Position numbers and translations under genes: made by a program | Notes under the pieces: generated by a model | What the model was told of the DNA's origin: nothing | The model's input: only the letters and a program-made list of their open reading frames with translations | Databases searched by the model: none | Shown here: in pieces, positions 34,471 through 34,717 of the stretch | Layout of the letters: each line of letters starts with the position of its first letter | Numbering within the stretch: the first letter of the stretch is position 1 | NCBI GenBank assembly: GCA_019218445.1 | Contig: JAHUUM010000024.1 | Coordinates: 1 to 34,717 of the forward strand | Length of the DNA: 34,717 bases | Reading direction: 5' to 3' | Source: Weeksellaceae bacterium TAE3-ERU29 | Lineage (GTDB): Bacteria > Bacteroidota > Bacteroidia > Flavobacteriales > Weeksellaceae

Positions 34471-34511
34471 AAAAAAGAACCCGTCTTGATACCCATCAAG
34501 GCGGTTTTTTT
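34471..34511 (+). terminator. Terminator after the ParB-like gene
   Basis: CCGTCTTGAT (34481-34490) pairs with ATCAAGGCGG (34495-34504) with one G-U pair, flanked by an A run before and seven T after. It lies 35 bases past the stop at 34445. Confidence 0.8.
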
Positions 34512-34587
34512 ATTTGTTTTTGGTAGGATTATAAAAAAATGAGATTTATATCTTTGATTTAGAAAAAAGACAGAATACTACCCTTTG

Positions 34588-34717
34588 TTAAGCTGCCATT
34601 TTCTTTAAATTATGAGCTAAAGCATGTAATCCGAACTCTAATTCTACTTTTTTTAAGCCTTTTAAGCTAAATCGCTTAAAGTTTCGGTTGTGTTTAAGAT
34701 GAGCAAATACAGCTTCA
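34588..34717 (-). mobile_element. IS1182-family transposase, C-terminal end (runs off the window)
   Basis: The last 130 bases, read on the minus strand, code for 43 residues ending at TAA 34590-34588: E-A-V-F-A-H-L-K-H-N-R-N-F-K-R-F, then L-K-G-L-K-K-V-E-L-E-F-G-L-H-A-L-A-H-N-L-K-K-M-A-A. This matches the C-terminus of IS1182-type DDE transposases, where the final catalytic glutamate lies in the E-x-V-F-x-x-x-K-x-N-R segment and F-G-L-x-A-L-A-H-N follows. The frame is intact to the window edge. The end of the element should lie between 34512 and 34587, but I cannot identify the terminal inverted repeat with only one end visible. Confidence 0.78.

Overview
The window looks like chromosomal DNA of a low-GC member of the Flavobacteriia (Bacteroidota). 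The evidence is two GLPGLI-family proteins, a type III glutamine synthetase, a DUF5686 protein, very AT-rich intergenic DNA, and repeated use of the Bacteroidota promoter element TAnnTTTG just upstream of genes. Most genes are housekeeping or cell-envelope genes with ordinary lengths and intact key residues.

Layout. 0.1-4.5 kb: two tandem GLPGLI secreted proteins, a perfect hairpin, then a large outer-membrane beta-barrel protein; this looks like one envelope cassette. 4.6-7.6 kb: a membrane protein of unknown role, a 460-bp gap with an orphan gene tail, a SIMPL-domain protein and an unrecognised protein on the minus strand. 7.69-7.78 kb: a GC-rich, strongly foldable intergenic element. 7.9-12.9 kb: monomeric NADP-isocitrate dehydrogenase and glutamine synthetase III, transcribed divergently; together they supply 2-oxoglutarate and assimilate ammonium. 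The gap between them carries decayed remains of a pabB-like gene and two ACCCCCA-type repeats in front of the glutamine synthetase gene. 13.0-14.3 kb: pyrH-frr. 14.4-16.7 kb: a membrane pyrophosphatase of the K+-dependent type. 16.9-22.5 kb: a DUF5686 outer-membrane protein, mtaB with a start-to-stop coupled alpha/beta hydrolase, soluble pyrophosphatase and a MarC protein. 22.6-25.6 kb: an FKBP-like lipoprotein and a GH29 fucosidase lipoprotein. 25.9-26.5 kb: TrhA/hemolysin III. 26.5-31.3 kb (minus): a tight run lemA-TPM-TPM-trkA-trkH. 31.4-32.0 kb: an N-acetylmuramoyl-L-alanine amidase. 32.1-33.7 kb: an osmoprotectant ABC permease fused to its binding protein, with no ATPase gene in view. 33.7-34.7 kb: an unrecognised AT-rich gene with a ParB-like GQHR motif, a terminator, and the C-terminal end of an IS1182-type transposase running off the window.

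I found no CRISPR array, rRNA, tRNA, integrase, restriction, toxin or complete defence system. The items most worth a second look are the folded element at 7.69-7.78 kb, the pabB relic, the putative glutamine synthetase control repeats, the GLPGLI/barrel cassette and the lemA-TPM-trk gene run. None of these by itself shows a new system.
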